DNA from: a virus
Length of the DNA stretch: 64,000 nt
Strand: one strand, 5' to 3'
Virus record (IMG/VR): IMGVR_UViG_3300006033_000024
Span: 1-64,000 of that record
The stretch's first letter is position 1; each line of letters starts with the position of its first letter. Shown here one piece after another: positions 35,227 through 43,531 of the stretch. The notes below the pieces were generated by a model, which had not been told where the DNA came from, made no database searches, and saw only the letters and a program-made list of their open reading frames with translations. Made by a program: the position numbers and the translations under genes.

Positions 35227-36344
35227 CTACTAAGAATCTCTTTTGCCATTTTTGTATCACGGATTGCCGCCAAAACCATTTTACGGATCCGTTCATGCGA
35301 ACATCCACTTTCTTTGGCTAAGGCACGATAACTTTTATTCTCATAAAAGTGTCCGATTGCCCAATCGCGAATCGTATCATCATCAATCTGGAAGATGATG
35401 GTTTGTGCTGCGTCTTTCGCGCAGTTCTTGTAAAACTCTATCCTTGCATCATACCGTTCATCCGGTATGGCATCTAACAAGGTATCGGTCGTATCGCAAT
35501 GCAATGGCGCGTCTAATTGAATCGCATCTGCCAACAGATCTAAACGTTGTTTCAACGTCCGGTAAGTGGCAATGATTTGATTGCGAATACACATGATGGC
35601 GTAAGTCGAAAACTTCAACCCACGTTCCTTATCAAAGGATCGAACAGCATTGATCAACCCGATGCAACCCACTTGGTAAACGTCGTCGTATTCATCTAAA
35701 AATTCCAGCTTGTAATGCTTGATGGCAAAGTGAACTAACGATAGGTTACTTCGTACTACGGATTCTTCTTTTGGATCCACTAAACAAGCCACAAAGTCCG
35801 TGGTCAATTCGTCCAACGTCGTATTCTTGCCGTTGTACAAAACATAATCAACTTCACCATAAATGAAATCAAAGTCAAACACTTTTGAATCGTCTTGTTG
35901 ACGTCGATCCCATTCAATCTGATCAAACCCCGGACGTTGTTGCGCACGGAATCTCCGTACTTCTTCCGGTGAATCAATAAAGAACGATACGACACGATCG
36001 CCGTAGTGTTCAACAAACCCACGCAGTCCAATAGGATCTAACACAATGACACATGGTGCGTCTGGGATGTCTTTAAATGCACATCCATAATACCATGTTG
36101 CCGGAATACCACCGACCAACGTATGATAGTCGCGATGTTCGATCAATTCGTTATTCTCAATCATTTTCAAAAACGTTTCGTTATCCTTGAAATGATACGC
36201 CCTGCCATCAATCTCTGATGGTCGCTTGGGGCGCGTGGTTGTGGATACGATGACCTCACAACCCAACACCCTTGCGATTTTCCATTGTAGGGTATCTTTC
36301 CCCGACGAACTCATACCGCATAAAACAATTATTTTATTTTCCAT
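35223..36344 (-). CDS. guanylate kinase-sigma factor fusion protein
   Basis: 373 aa in one uninterrupted frame. Residues 1-190 are a guanylate-kinase fold: P-loop GMSSSGKD at about 9-16, VSTTTRPKRPSEIDGRAYHF with the GMP-binding Arg and Tyr, FLKMIENNELIEH, and a LID-like RRFRAQQRPG. Residues about 195-265 are sigma-70 region 2 (DEYDDVYQVGCIGLINAV, GLKFSTYAIMCIRNQI), and about 325-365 a region 4 helix-turn-helix (SYRALAKESGCSHERIRKM). The kinase motifs look intact. The fusion could couple nucleotide supply to phage transcription; I know of no described case. Confidence 0.9.
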   Translation of the reverse strand: MENKIIVLCGMSSSGKDTLQWKIARVLGCEVIVSTTTRPKRPSEIDGRAYHFKDNETFLKMIENNELIEHRDYHTLVGGIPATWYYGCAFKDIPDAPCVIVLDPIGLRGFVEHYGDRVVSFFIDSPEEVRRFRAQQRPGFDQIEWDRRQQDDSKVFDFDFIYGEVDYVLYNGKNTTLDELTTDFVACLVDPKEESVVRSNLSLVHFAIKHYKLEFLDEYDDVYQVGCIGLINAVRSFDKERGLKFSTYAIMCIRNQIIATYRTLKQRLDLLADAIQLDAPLHCDTTDTLLDAIPDERYDARIEFYKNCAKDAAQTIIFQIDDDTIRDWAIGHFYENKSYRALAKESGCSHERIRKMVLAAIRDTKMAKEILSS

Positions 36345-36346
36345 AC

Positions 36347-36898
36347 CTACCTCGTTTCATACACCTTCGTTAATCCACTTGTGTAAATATCAAACTTCGC
36401 AGCACATTGAATTGCTTCTTTAAGAATAGATGGTACTTTGGTTGGATCGGTCAATTCTTTGCGTTTGCCATACATGAACCCTTCGGCATACGAAGATCCA
36501 CTCCCGACCGAAACCATATCTTCCGTAATCAACGCCGGCGAATAGACTGGATCATATACAACTAATAACCCTTTATAGCCAACCAATATTACTTGACCTT
36601 CACAATCGCAATCATCAAGGATTTCCTTTAATATAAAAGGTAAATCACCAAACAACATCTTTTTCACTTGGGCTTTGCCCAACTTGTTTAACGATGAAAT
36701 CCATTCCGGCAATTCCTCATCGTATCGCAACCGTTGTATGGATTGTAACGACCCAACGAGACCAATCAACATATCGCCAATCTTAATAATCTTCGAATCA
36801 CCACTGTCTAATTTTTCTGGACGCGCCCCACGCGTTGCTTGGGTATCGCTAACCATATAGATTACATCATTCTGTTTGAATCCAAGAATCGTTGACAT
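36347..36898 (-). CDS. proteasome/HslV-like Ntn hydrolase
   Basis: 183 aa. After the initiator Met the chain begins STILGFKQNDVIYMVSDTQAT, which lines up with proteasome beta and HslV: nucleophile position 1 (Ser here, Thr in most), Asp17, and Thr21. A DSKIIKIGD segment supplies the expected Lys about 34 residues in, then GLVGS, and VGSGSSYAEGF near 130 matches the SGS-Tyr-Ala motif. No HslU-like ATPase is visible nearby. It may be a protease subunit acting with a host unfoldase. Confidence 0.85.
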   Translation of the reverse strand: MSTILGFKQNDVIYMVSDTQATRGARPEKLDSGDSKIIKIGDMLIGLVGSLQSIQRLRYDEELPEWISSLNKLGKAQVKKMLFGDLPFILKEILDDCDCEGQVILVGYKGLLVVYDPVYSPALITEDMVSVGSGSSYAEGFMYGKRKELTDPTKVPSILKEAIQCAAKFDIYTSGLTKVYETR

Positions 36899-36900
36899 GT

Positions 36901-37380
36901 TTAAACCCCCGTTGATCCAATTCCACCTTTACGGACTTCACTCGTCTTATCATTATCGGTAATCAGATACTTCTGAAATACACCCTGCATGATCCGTTCG
37001 CCACGTTTGATAAACACTGCCTTATCGCTATCATTATGTAATGCGATATGGATATGCCCTTCGTTATCTGCATTAGAGTAGTCGGCATCAGTCACACCAA
37101 CGCTATTAGACAACCGAATATTCTTCTTAATTCCTAAACTGCTACGAATATAAAGGAATAAAACCTCGTCATCATTCATAACGGCACGGATACCACTTGG
37201 AACAACTTCCGTTTTGCCCGGATTGATATGAATTTCGCGGGGACAAAAGAAATCATACCCCGCGCTATGTAATGTTGATCTGACCGGAAACTTAATCTCC
37301 GACCATTCCTCTTCGGTTAATCCATCCTTTTCGGCTTGATACAAAGACACTTTCTCAAATAATCTCATTTGATACCCCAT
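36901..37380 (-). CDS. dut: dUTPase (dUTP diphosphatase)
   Basis: 159 aa. Family motifs are visible: STLHSAGYDFF (motif 1), RSSLGIKKNIRLSNSVG (2), VTDADY (3), RGERIMQGVF (4) and GGIGSTGV (5). It hydrolyses dUTP to dUMP and pyrophosphate, keeping uracil out of phage DNA and feeding dTMP synthesis. Directly upstream of the proteasome-like gene, downstream of the C5 methyltransferase. Confidence 0.93.
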   Translation of the reverse strand: MGYQMRLFEKVSLYQAEKDGLTEEEWSEIKFPVRSTLHSAGYDFFCPREIHINPGKTEVVPSGIRAVMNDDEVLFLYIRSSLGIKKNIRLSNSVGVTDADYSNADNEGHIHIALHNDSDKAVFIKRGERIMQGVFQKYLITDNDKTSEVRKGGIGSTGV

Positions 37381-37383
37381 TTT

Positions 37384-38280
37384 CTATTTCGCGAACGATA
37401 AAATATACGCAATTACATCTACAGTCCAACCATCGCCACAAAGCCCAAGCCGTTTATTATCAGACTTGATACAACTTGTGTAGTTATCCGGCAACCCCTG
37501 TAGGCGTTCGCCTTCGATTGGATGGCATCTGCGATACAGATCGCCACCCAGATAGATATTCAATTTACTCAATGGTTGTTGCTTCATCATGGTGCACATC
37601 GTACCGTCAAGATAATAGGCACGGTCTTCTTGTGAATAATGCCTCTTCCCACTGATGTCCCATTTGACATAATTCTTGGTAAATGTTTTACTATTTTCAA
37701 TTCGTGGATCCTTGAAGTTACGATAAGAATCATCATACAAAATGTCACACAACGCCGTATCCTTTGGTTCTGGCAAAGGAATGACACCATCGTTGATATT
37801 CGTCCAGTACAAACGCTTGCGACGTTGTGGAACGAACCAAACGCTATCAATCATAGTGGGCGCAACGGCGCCAAGTTCTTCGGTCATTATCTTAATCGTC
37901 TCTTTATCTGCCACGACGTTTTCCAATAAAAACTGAACCGAAGGATTATTGTTCGCTTGGATCCATTTTAAGATTCGAACATACTGATAAAAAAGGATTG
38001 ACTTCGTGCCGTCCAATCCTTTACGATCCGACTTGGCCTTTGATAAATCTTGACATGGCGAACCACCAATTAGAAAATCAATCTTGGGCAGCTTAGATAG
38101 CGCCACGTTGTCAAGTTCTACAACGTTTCCTAGTTGAACCGTATCCGGATAATTGCTATTTGCAACCAACATCGAATCTTCGTTAATTTCGCTTGCAAAA
38201 TAACGATCAATATCGACGCCTGCTTTTTGGAAAGCAACGCGCCCACAACTAATTCCGTCAAACAAACTAAGTACATTCAT
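37384..38280 (-). CDS. DNA cytosine-5 methyltransferase
   Basis: 298 aa. SAM-binding LSLFDGISCGRVAFQKAG at the N-terminus, catalytic GGSPCQDLS at about 72-80, ENVVA at about 118, and PQRRKRLYW near 150, all standard C5-MTase motifs; the end has GNGW-like DGWTVDVI. The target recognition region is short. No cognate restriction gene is nearby, so it probably protects phage DNA from host restriction. Confidence 0.93.
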   Translation of the reverse strand: MNVLSLFDGISCGRVAFQKAGVDIDRYFASEINEDSMLVANSNYPDTVQLGNVVELDNVALSKLPKIDFLIGGSPCQDLSKAKSDRKGLDGTKSILFYQYVRILKWIQANNNPSVQFLLENVVADKETIKIMTEELGAVAPTMIDSVWFVPQRRKRLYWTNINDGVIPLPEPKDTALCDILYDDSYRNFKDPRIENSKTFTKNYVKWDISGKRHYSQEDRAYYLDGTMCTMMKQQPLSKLNIYLGGDLYRRCHPIEGERLQGLPDNYTSCIKSDNKRLGLCGDGWTVDVIAYILSFAK

Positions 38281-38305
38281 TTTCGCTACCCCGTTTCCGA
38301 TTTAC

Positions 38306-38323
38306 ATAAAACAACAGTTTTAT
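38306..38323. repeat. 18-bp dyad ATAAAA-CAACAG-TTTTAT
   Basis: Exact dyad copy upstream of the C5 methyltransferase gene on the - strand, 25 bases before its start. Confidence 0.85.
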
Positions 38324-38338
38324 TTTAGAAATTCCCTC

Positions 38339-38356
38339 ATAAAATACTTATTTTAA
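38339..38356. repeat. imperfect dyad ATAAAA-TACTTA-TTTTAA
   Basis: One base off the consensus. It overlaps the TAA stop of the 38348-38893 gene, so two dyads stand in tandem before the methyltransferase. Confidence 0.7.
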
Positions 38357-38893
38357 GTCTGATTTTTTAGCCCATTCCGAAATCATATTCGCGAACGACT
38401 TACCATCGGTAAGTTTTACGTCGCATCCGTTTGCAATAAATATTGGTTTGTTGAGTGCGAACGCCATCCCTAAATCAAACAAGGATCCAGAGCTGTCTTT
38501 ATCCCAGAAAATATGCACCTCGTTGGCTTCGCGAATCGCATTAAGGTTATCTTTGCAAATGCGATAACCGGTGTCGTCCACTTGATTTGTGTCTCGTGCA
38601 GGATAGTAAACATCAATACCCTTCGATTCAAGATTTTCAATATATGATGCCATTTCCTGCTTTTGATAACCAGTGGCGTTGCGAACTGGGCAAATCAGAA
38701 ATACTTTTGTCTTATATTTAATGAAATTACTTTCTGAATAAATATCCTCAACAAGACCGCATCTTTTACATTCCCGATAATCATTGCTCTCGCATAATCC
38801 GCCACCACTATTGAACTCATAGTGCCATTTATGATCACAATGCATTTGTTCAACGGGAGACTTAACCTTACGCCCAAATTTAATACCGAACAT
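38348..38893 (-). CDS. zinc ribbon plus nucleoside 2-deoxyribosyltransferase-like protein
   Basis: 181 aa from the ATG after AAAGGAG; the longer frame from 38926 lacks a ribosome binding site. Residues about 17-50 hold a possible zinc ribbon (CDHKWHYEF, then ECKRCGL). From about 60 a deoxyribosyltransferase-like fold follows: VFLICPVRNA, VYYPARDTNQ, and VHIFWDKDSSGSLFDLGMA, where the catalytic Glu is replaced by Asp. It could move deoxyribose between bases or hydrolyse a nucleotide. Confidence 0.75.
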   Translation of the reverse strand: MFGIKFGRKVKSPVEQMHCDHKWHYEFNSGGGLCESNDYRECKRCGLVEDIYSESNFIKYKTKVFLICPVRNATGYQKQEMASYIENLESKGIDVYYPARDTNQVDDTGYRICKDNLNAIREANEVHIFWDKDSSGSLFDLGMAFALNKPIFIANGCDVKLTDGKSFANMISEWAKKSDLK

Positions 38894-38903
38894 AATTTCT
38901 CCT

Positions 38904-39785
38904 TTATATGTTTTGATAATCTTCAAAACGTTTACATGATTTCCAAATGATACGATTGTTGACCCAACGCGCCATATGCCTAATTTGCTTACTAGCGTTC
39001 TGCCGATCGTAAATCATTACATAAGGATCATACTCTAATTCCCTTAAACGATAAATTCGATCCAAATCTTGTTCAAACGTTGTGTCGTAATTAACCAACA
39101 CATAGACAGACAGTTGCCTGCTTTTGAATCTTAGGACATTTCTAAATTCTTTAAGTTTATCATAGGTTCGCTCATCATAACTATCCCAAGCAAAATGGAT
39201 TGTTTTGACCCTTAATTGATTGATCATTTCTGCCTTTTCTTTTGTCATTAAGCGAATATCTAACCCTTGCGAAAAGTCCACTTTGGCTTTGCTATCAACA
39301 AGCTGTTGAATCAATTCTTTCCAATCTTTACAAGCAAGTATGTTTGGATCCAATAAGACAACTTCTTTTTGTCCGTTCCAAAATTCAGATAGGTTTGCGA
39401 CCTTACGGGACTGCAAACCTTGATGTTGACTTACGTTGCAAAACGAACAATTGCGTGGACATCCTCTTGATAAAAATCCATACGCCTTATCCACACCATA
39501 TAACGAATAGTCTGGATACATATGTTCAATCTCTCGTGGCAAAGGATTATCAAAATCTAAGCCGTAGCCAATACCACCACGAATCACTTCTTTAGCACGG
39601 ATTTCAAACTGAAAGTCCGGTGTCCAATCAAACACTTTGGCGATATAAACACGATCCATTTCTAAACTAAACATCGGATCATACCATTCCACGGTATCGC
39701 CTTGCGCCTTGTGCCAAGCCGATATTTTCATTAGTGGCACGTTCGGGAACTTACTTGCATCCAAATCAATAAGTCCTACAATCAA
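38904..39785 (-). CDS. radical SAM protein
   Basis: 293 aa, TTG start after AGGAGGTGGGG. The 4Fe-4S cluster motif is RGCPRNCSFCNVS (CxxxCxxC, about residue 100-112). Downstream strands VVLLDPNILACKDWKEL and FSQGLDIRLM fit the TIM-barrel of the radical SAM family. Phage members of this subgroup have no assigned substrate. It sits among deoxyribosyltransferase-like and PAPS-reductase-like genes, so a nucleotide or tRNA substrate is plausible. Confidence 0.85.
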   Translation of the reverse strand: MIVGLIDLDASKFPNVPLMKISAWHKAQGDTVEWYDPMFSLEMDRVYIAKVFDWTPDFQFEIRAKEVIRGGIGYGLDFDNPLPREIEHMYPDYSLYGVDKAYGFLSRGCPRNCSFCNVSQHQGLQSRKVANLSEFWNGQKEVVLLDPNILACKDWKELIQQLVDSKAKVDFSQGLDIRLMTKEKAEMINQLRVKTIHFAWDSYDERTYDKLKEFRNVLRFKSRQLSVYVLVNYDTTFEQDLDRIYRLRELEYDPYVMIYDRQNASKQIRHMARWVNNRIIWKSCKRFEDYQNI

Positions 39786-39798
39786 AACCCCACCTCCT

Positions 39799-39816
39799 AT
39801 AAAATCACTCTTTTAT
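39799..39816. repeat. 18-bp dyad ATAAAA-TCACTC-TTTTAT
   Basis: Exact dyad copy; on the - strand it begins in the TAA stop of the 39813-40184 gene and joins AGGAGG before the radical SAM gene. Confidence 0.85.
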
Positions 39817-40184
39817 CGTGTTCCAATTTCTCTCATAAACTGACGCGTATCTTCAACCGACAAAACCCGATCAACCAATCCGGGTAACTCAAGCACGGGG
39901 ATGCCACATTCGATGGCGCGTACAATTTCTTTGTAGACGCCGGCAGGAATTTTGCCCGTCGGATAACCTCTAAAGATTAGTAGATTTGTACCACTAACAA
40001 TATTTAAGAAATATTCCATACCCTGCGCTTTATAAGCGTCTTCATCTTTCGGGCTATTTGGGTTAATCACTTTGTAGTTGTCGCCAAATAGGTTGTCAAT
40101 TAAATCCAAATCTCTTATTTCTTGTGGTGTATTATACAGATCAACTGGATGTGCATAATAGATTGATAAATTGCGTTCACTCAT
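39813..40184 (-). CDS. deoxyribosyltransferase-like small protein
   Basis: 123 aa. Begins LSIYYAHPVDLYNTPQE and has VINPNSPKDEDAYKAQGMEYF and TNLLIFRGYPTGKIPAGVYKEI, the layout of the nucleoside deoxyribosyltransferase-like fold (DUF4406 type) with a nucleotide pocket. Overlaps the next upstream gene by eight bases. Second member of this fold in the cluster. Confidence 0.72.
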   Translation of the reverse strand: MSERNLSIYYAHPVDLYNTPQEIRDLDLIDNLFGDNYKVINPNSPKDEDAYKAQGMEYFLNIVSGTNLLIFRGYPTGKIPAGVYKEIVRAIECGIPVLELPGLVDRVLSVEDTRQFMREIGTR

Positions 40185-41568
40185 TGTCCAACCCTCCTAT
40201 TTGTTTGGATACCTCATAAATCCATTCTGCTTTGCTAAAATCGTTTTCCATAAACCACTTTTTGCAAACTCGACCATATCCGGCAGATATTGCTTCCGAA
40301 ATGTTCCAATCATCTTCGCCTAATACCGACCCTTTTAAAACTGATAGGGCGTGTAAACTCATGCCAAACTCTTTTGATAACGCAATAAATCCATCGTGCG
40401 TTTTAGGGAAGAAATTCGCTCTAAGATTTTTCTGATTCCCACCACCCGTCAATAAAAGATAAAAGTTTTCTATAAACACATCGTAAGACACTATCTTGTT
40501 CGACGTTTTATCTTTATTCACGAATTTATGTGCTACCTGTGGGCGATGACGTTCGACCATCAAAAATCTTAAGTCTGAATATATAGAGTCCCACTTCTCT
40601 TTTCTTTGTTCTTCATATTCTTCATCGAAATCTAACTTGATATTCTTGGCAATGTATACATCCTTTAACCAAAACATACTTGCCTTGTATTTGTTAGGCT
40701 CAAAGTCTTTCAATGTCTTTAATTGATTTGAGACATCGCCACCAAACGGACAAGCAAAGCACCCAGTTCGTTGCATACCATATTTTGTGTACGCTTCAGA
40801 TAGTGGCATATTGGTTGCACTGATAAAACCTTCTACATCTTGATCAGACCAATCAATAATAGGTGATTTAACTATATATTCACCAACAATGCGTGTACAA
40901 ATCTTGTGGTTCGCGTTTTCTCTTCGTTTGGCTTGGAACTTTCTTGCGCCACCCTCTGCACTTCGTTCACCACTCATATAGCCCTTCATACCATTTTCTT
41001 TTGCAAATGTTTTAAATGGCTTCTTCTTTAAAATGTCGCAACACTCTGCACTGATCTTAATGTCAAATATAGGGCTAAAAACGTGCATATCTTTATCTGC
41101 AAGTCCCCATGTTGGGGATCTTTTTGCACCCGGCTCCTCAACAAGCTGCCGACGGATCTTTGTGGTTGGTTTTGATTGCGTTTGGCGTAGTGCGTGATCT
41201 CTCATCTTGGAAATCATTGGTTTGCCCTTATTCTTTAATACCCAATCAAATGAAACCTCTGGCGTTACAACGACAACACCATCATAGTAGTTATCCTTAG
41301 TCCATTGAACAAAATTATATATCGCGTCTAACTCAATCCCTGTATTGCTAAATACAGCAGGGATTGAATTGTATGGAATTGTATACAGTTGTTCGCACAT
41401 TTTAATCAACGTTAAAACAACCGTACTATCTTTACCACCGGAAAAACTTAGGTAACATTTCCCATCCGTTTCCTTAAACAAATCCTCAATACGGTGTTGT
41501 GCTTCGGCGATTTTTAATTGTAGACGATCGCTTATATTAATTTTGGGGTCTAATTTTACTTCAATCAA
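40177..41568 (-). CDS. PAPS-reductase-like ATP pyrophosphatase, copy 1
   Basis: 463 aa. The TTG at 41568 overlaps the stop of copy 2 and has GGGGG upstream; it makes the length equal to copy 2, so I prefer it to an ORF start at 41661. PP-loop SGGKDSTVVL near residue 40, SNTGIELDAIYNFVQW, a CCDILKKKPF pair, and CFACPFGGD. These fit the CysH/DndC (DUF3440-like) group of ATP-using sulfur transfer enzymes. The Cys residues could hold an Fe-S cluster. Confidence 0.85.
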   Translation of the reverse strand: MIEVKLDPKINISDRLQLKIAEAQHRIEDLFKETDGKCYLSFSGGKDSTVVLTLIKMCEQLYTIPYNSIPAVFSNTGIELDAIYNFVQWTKDNYYDGVVVVTPEVSFDWVLKNKGKPMISKMRDHALRQTQSKPTTKIRRQLVEEPGAKRSPTWGLADKDMHVFSPIFDIKISAECCDILKKKPFKTFAKENGMKGYMSGERSAEGGARKFQAKRRENANHKICTRIVGEYIVKSPIIDWSDQDVEGFISATNMPLSEAYTKYGMQRTGCFACPFGGDVSNQLKTLKDFEPNKYKASMFWLKDVYIAKNIKLDFDEEYEEQRKEKWDSIYSDLRFLMVERHRPQVAHKFVNKDKTSNKIVSYDVFIENFYLLLTGGGNQKNLRANFFPKTHDGFIALSKEFGMSLHALSVLKGSVLGEDDWNISEAISAGYGRVCKKWFMENDFSKAEWIYEVSKQIGGLDNE

Positions 41569-42931
41569 ATTGATTTTCCCCCATTTCCTTAGAAATCTCA
41601 TAAGCCCATTCTGCGCGTGTATGTTTATATACGTTAAACCACTTAACGCAGATTGCGTCATAACTTAAGTTAATCGCACCCACAAGGTCAACACTAAACA
41701 AATTAAGACCATCGCCAGATTGTTTATTTTTTAATATTCTAAGGCCTATACAAAAATCTTTAACCAACCGAACAAACCCCACTTGGTCGTCAGTGTACAA
41801 ATAATCATGTAGGCTGCGGTTATTTGCGTTTAATGCTAACTGCAAATAGAAACGGTTGATATATTCCTCAAAAGATACCAACTCGCGATTAATCTTATCT
41901 CTGTTGTAATATTTCTCTGATTTATCCGGTCTGTTTTCTACTAGCATTTCGTAGCGCAGATCAGAATATACTGCATCCCATTTTTTAACGCGATCTGATT
42001 CATAATCTTCATCAAACTCCAACTTTGTATTTTGCGCTATATAAACATCTTTTAACCAAAACATCGTCGCCTTATACTTGTTGGGTTCGTAATCATGCAA
42101 AACTTTTAAATTCGTCTTAAGATCTCTTGCAAATGGGCAACCGATACAACCGGTTCGCTTTAATCCGTACACCTCATATGCCTCTGACAACGGAACCTTA
42201 TATTCTTCAATGTATTCTGTAATCAAATCATCAGACCAGTCAATAATTGGAAGTTTTACGGTATATTTACCTTTAGTCTTGGTGCATATTTTACCACCGT
42301 TTTTCATCCTCATGTGTGTAGAAGTTTCTCTAACGCCACCTTCTGCCATGCGTTCACCAAGAATATAACCCAAAACATCGTGTTCCTTTTGATATTTAAC
42401 AAAGGGCTTCTTTTTGAGGTAGTTGCAACACTTAGAACTAACTTTAATGTCAAATAATGGACTCATAATATGTAAGTCTTTTTCGCCAATTTTTAACTTA
42501 GCCGTATAAGACTTTTCGTTCGTCATCATCAACCCTTTGTATCCTACCGTCTGATCATTATATTTCTTCTGATAACCCTGTATTAAATCACTTTTAAACT
42601 TAGACTTAATCGGTTTACCCTCTTTTTCAAGAACGTAAGAAAAACTAACATCCGGGCGAATAATCTGTACATTCCCATAATAGTTTTCAGACACCCATTT
42701 AACAAACTTTTCGGTGGCATCCAATTCAATCCCAGTATTACTAAAAACGGCAGGGATCGAATTAGGAATGATTGTATACGCTTCTTCGCACTGCTTTATC
42801 AACGATAACAACACCATACTATCTTTCCCACCACTAAAGGCTAAATAGCATTTGCCTTTGGTTTCGTGGTATAAATCTTCAATTCGATGTTGTGCCTCTA
42901 ATACTTTCAGTTCTAGTTCTTGAGAAGCCAT
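41561..42931 (-). CDS. PAPS-reductase-like ATP pyrophosphatase, copy 2
   Basis: 456 aa from ATG 42931 (GAAAGG upstream). The same design as copy 1: SGGKDSMVLLSLI PP-loop, SNTGIELDATEKF, CCNYLKKKPF, GERMAEGGVRE, GCIGCPFARD, then PNKYKATMFWLKDVY. The two are tandem paralogues of nearly equal length and moderate identity. Known relatives reduce PAPS or activate a substrate for sulfur insertion; the substrate here is unknown. Confidence 0.87.
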   Translation of the reverse strand: MASQELELKVLEAQHRIEDLYHETKGKCYLAFSGGKDSMVLLSLIKQCEEAYTIIPNSIPAVFSNTGIELDATEKFVKWVSENYYGNVQIIRPDVSFSYVLEKEGKPIKSKFKSDLIQGYQKKYNDQTVGYKGLMMTNEKSYTAKLKIGEKDLHIMSPLFDIKVSSKCCNYLKKKPFVKYQKEHDVLGYILGERMAEGGVRETSTHMRMKNGGKICTKTKGKYTVKLPIIDWSDDLITEYIEEYKVPLSEAYEVYGLKRTGCIGCPFARDLKTNLKVLHDYEPNKYKATMFWLKDVYIAQNTKLEFDEDYESDRVKKWDAVYSDLRYEMLVENRPDKSEKYYNRDKINRELVSFEEYINRFYLQLALNANNRSLHDYLYTDDQVGFVRLVKDFCIGLRILKNKQSGDGLNLFSVDLVGAINLSYDAICVKWFNVYKHTRAEWAYEISKEMGENQFD

Positions 42932-42956
42932 TGGCACCAACCTTTCTTTTAATCTT

Positions 42957-43127
42957 TTATCGTGTATTCCTTTTTATTGTATCTATGGTGGCGCTCATAT
43001 CTGCCGTCAATTCCAACGACCGATACCCATGATCGTGAATTGCCTCAAGCAACTCAATGATCCGATCCATCTTTGTCGAAATATCGGCAAGATATTCGGT
43101 GACAACTTCTTCGTGCGAAGGAATCAT
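42957..43127 (-). CDS. 56-aa helical protein
   Basis: ATG overlaps the stop of the upstream gene (ATGA). The product (starts MIPSHEEVVTEYLADIS, ends TIDTIKRNTR) is amphipathic helix with coiled-coil character. No family recognised. Followed by half of a dyad element (ATAAAA only) before the PAPS-reductase-like gene. Confidence 0.6.
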   Translation of the reverse strand: MIPSHEEVVTEYLADISTKMDRIIELLEAIHDHGYRSLELTADMSATIDTIKRNTR

Positions 43128-43531
43128 ATACCTTTAAACTTCTTGGCGATCACTTCATCCATCAAGTCTAACAAATACTTCTTGTTACTAGGCGTTAAGT
43201 TTTCAAATCCTTTGATGTCAAATTGGGACGCCGCCAAAGCCTTTTTGTCGGCAACCTTTGTTGCAATCGTGTCAACGACCTTGTTTTTGATTTCATTAAT
43301 AATATCGGCGTTGTTAAATGTTTTTTGGATCGAATCGGCAACGATATTCTTAATGTAAGAATCCATATCGCTATCAGACCAAACCCTGCGTTTCTTGTTA
43401 ACGTAAGTTTCAATAATGCTATTTGCGATCGTGTCGCGTACCGATTCTGTAAGCCAAGTTTCAAATTCTGGACTTTCAAAATATCCGTCACGACTGAAAT
43501 TATCCATATTAACGTCAAATTTAAATTCCAT
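43124..43531 (-). CDS. 135-aa hypothetical protein
   Basis: Starts MEFKFDVNMDNFSRDGYF. Mostly helical and charged, with regularly spaced Ile and Val (TIANSIIETYV, NEIKNKVVDTIATKV) suggestive of coiled coil, and ends DEVIAKKFKGI. No family recognised. Coupled by overlaps to both neighbours. Confidence 0.75.
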   Translation of the reverse strand: MEFKFDVNMDNFSRDGYFESPEFETWLTESVRDTIANSIIETYVNKKRRVWSDSDMDSYIKNIVADSIQKTFNNADIINEIKNKVVDTIATKVADKKALAASQFDIKGFENLTPSNKKYLLDLMDEVIAKKFKGI

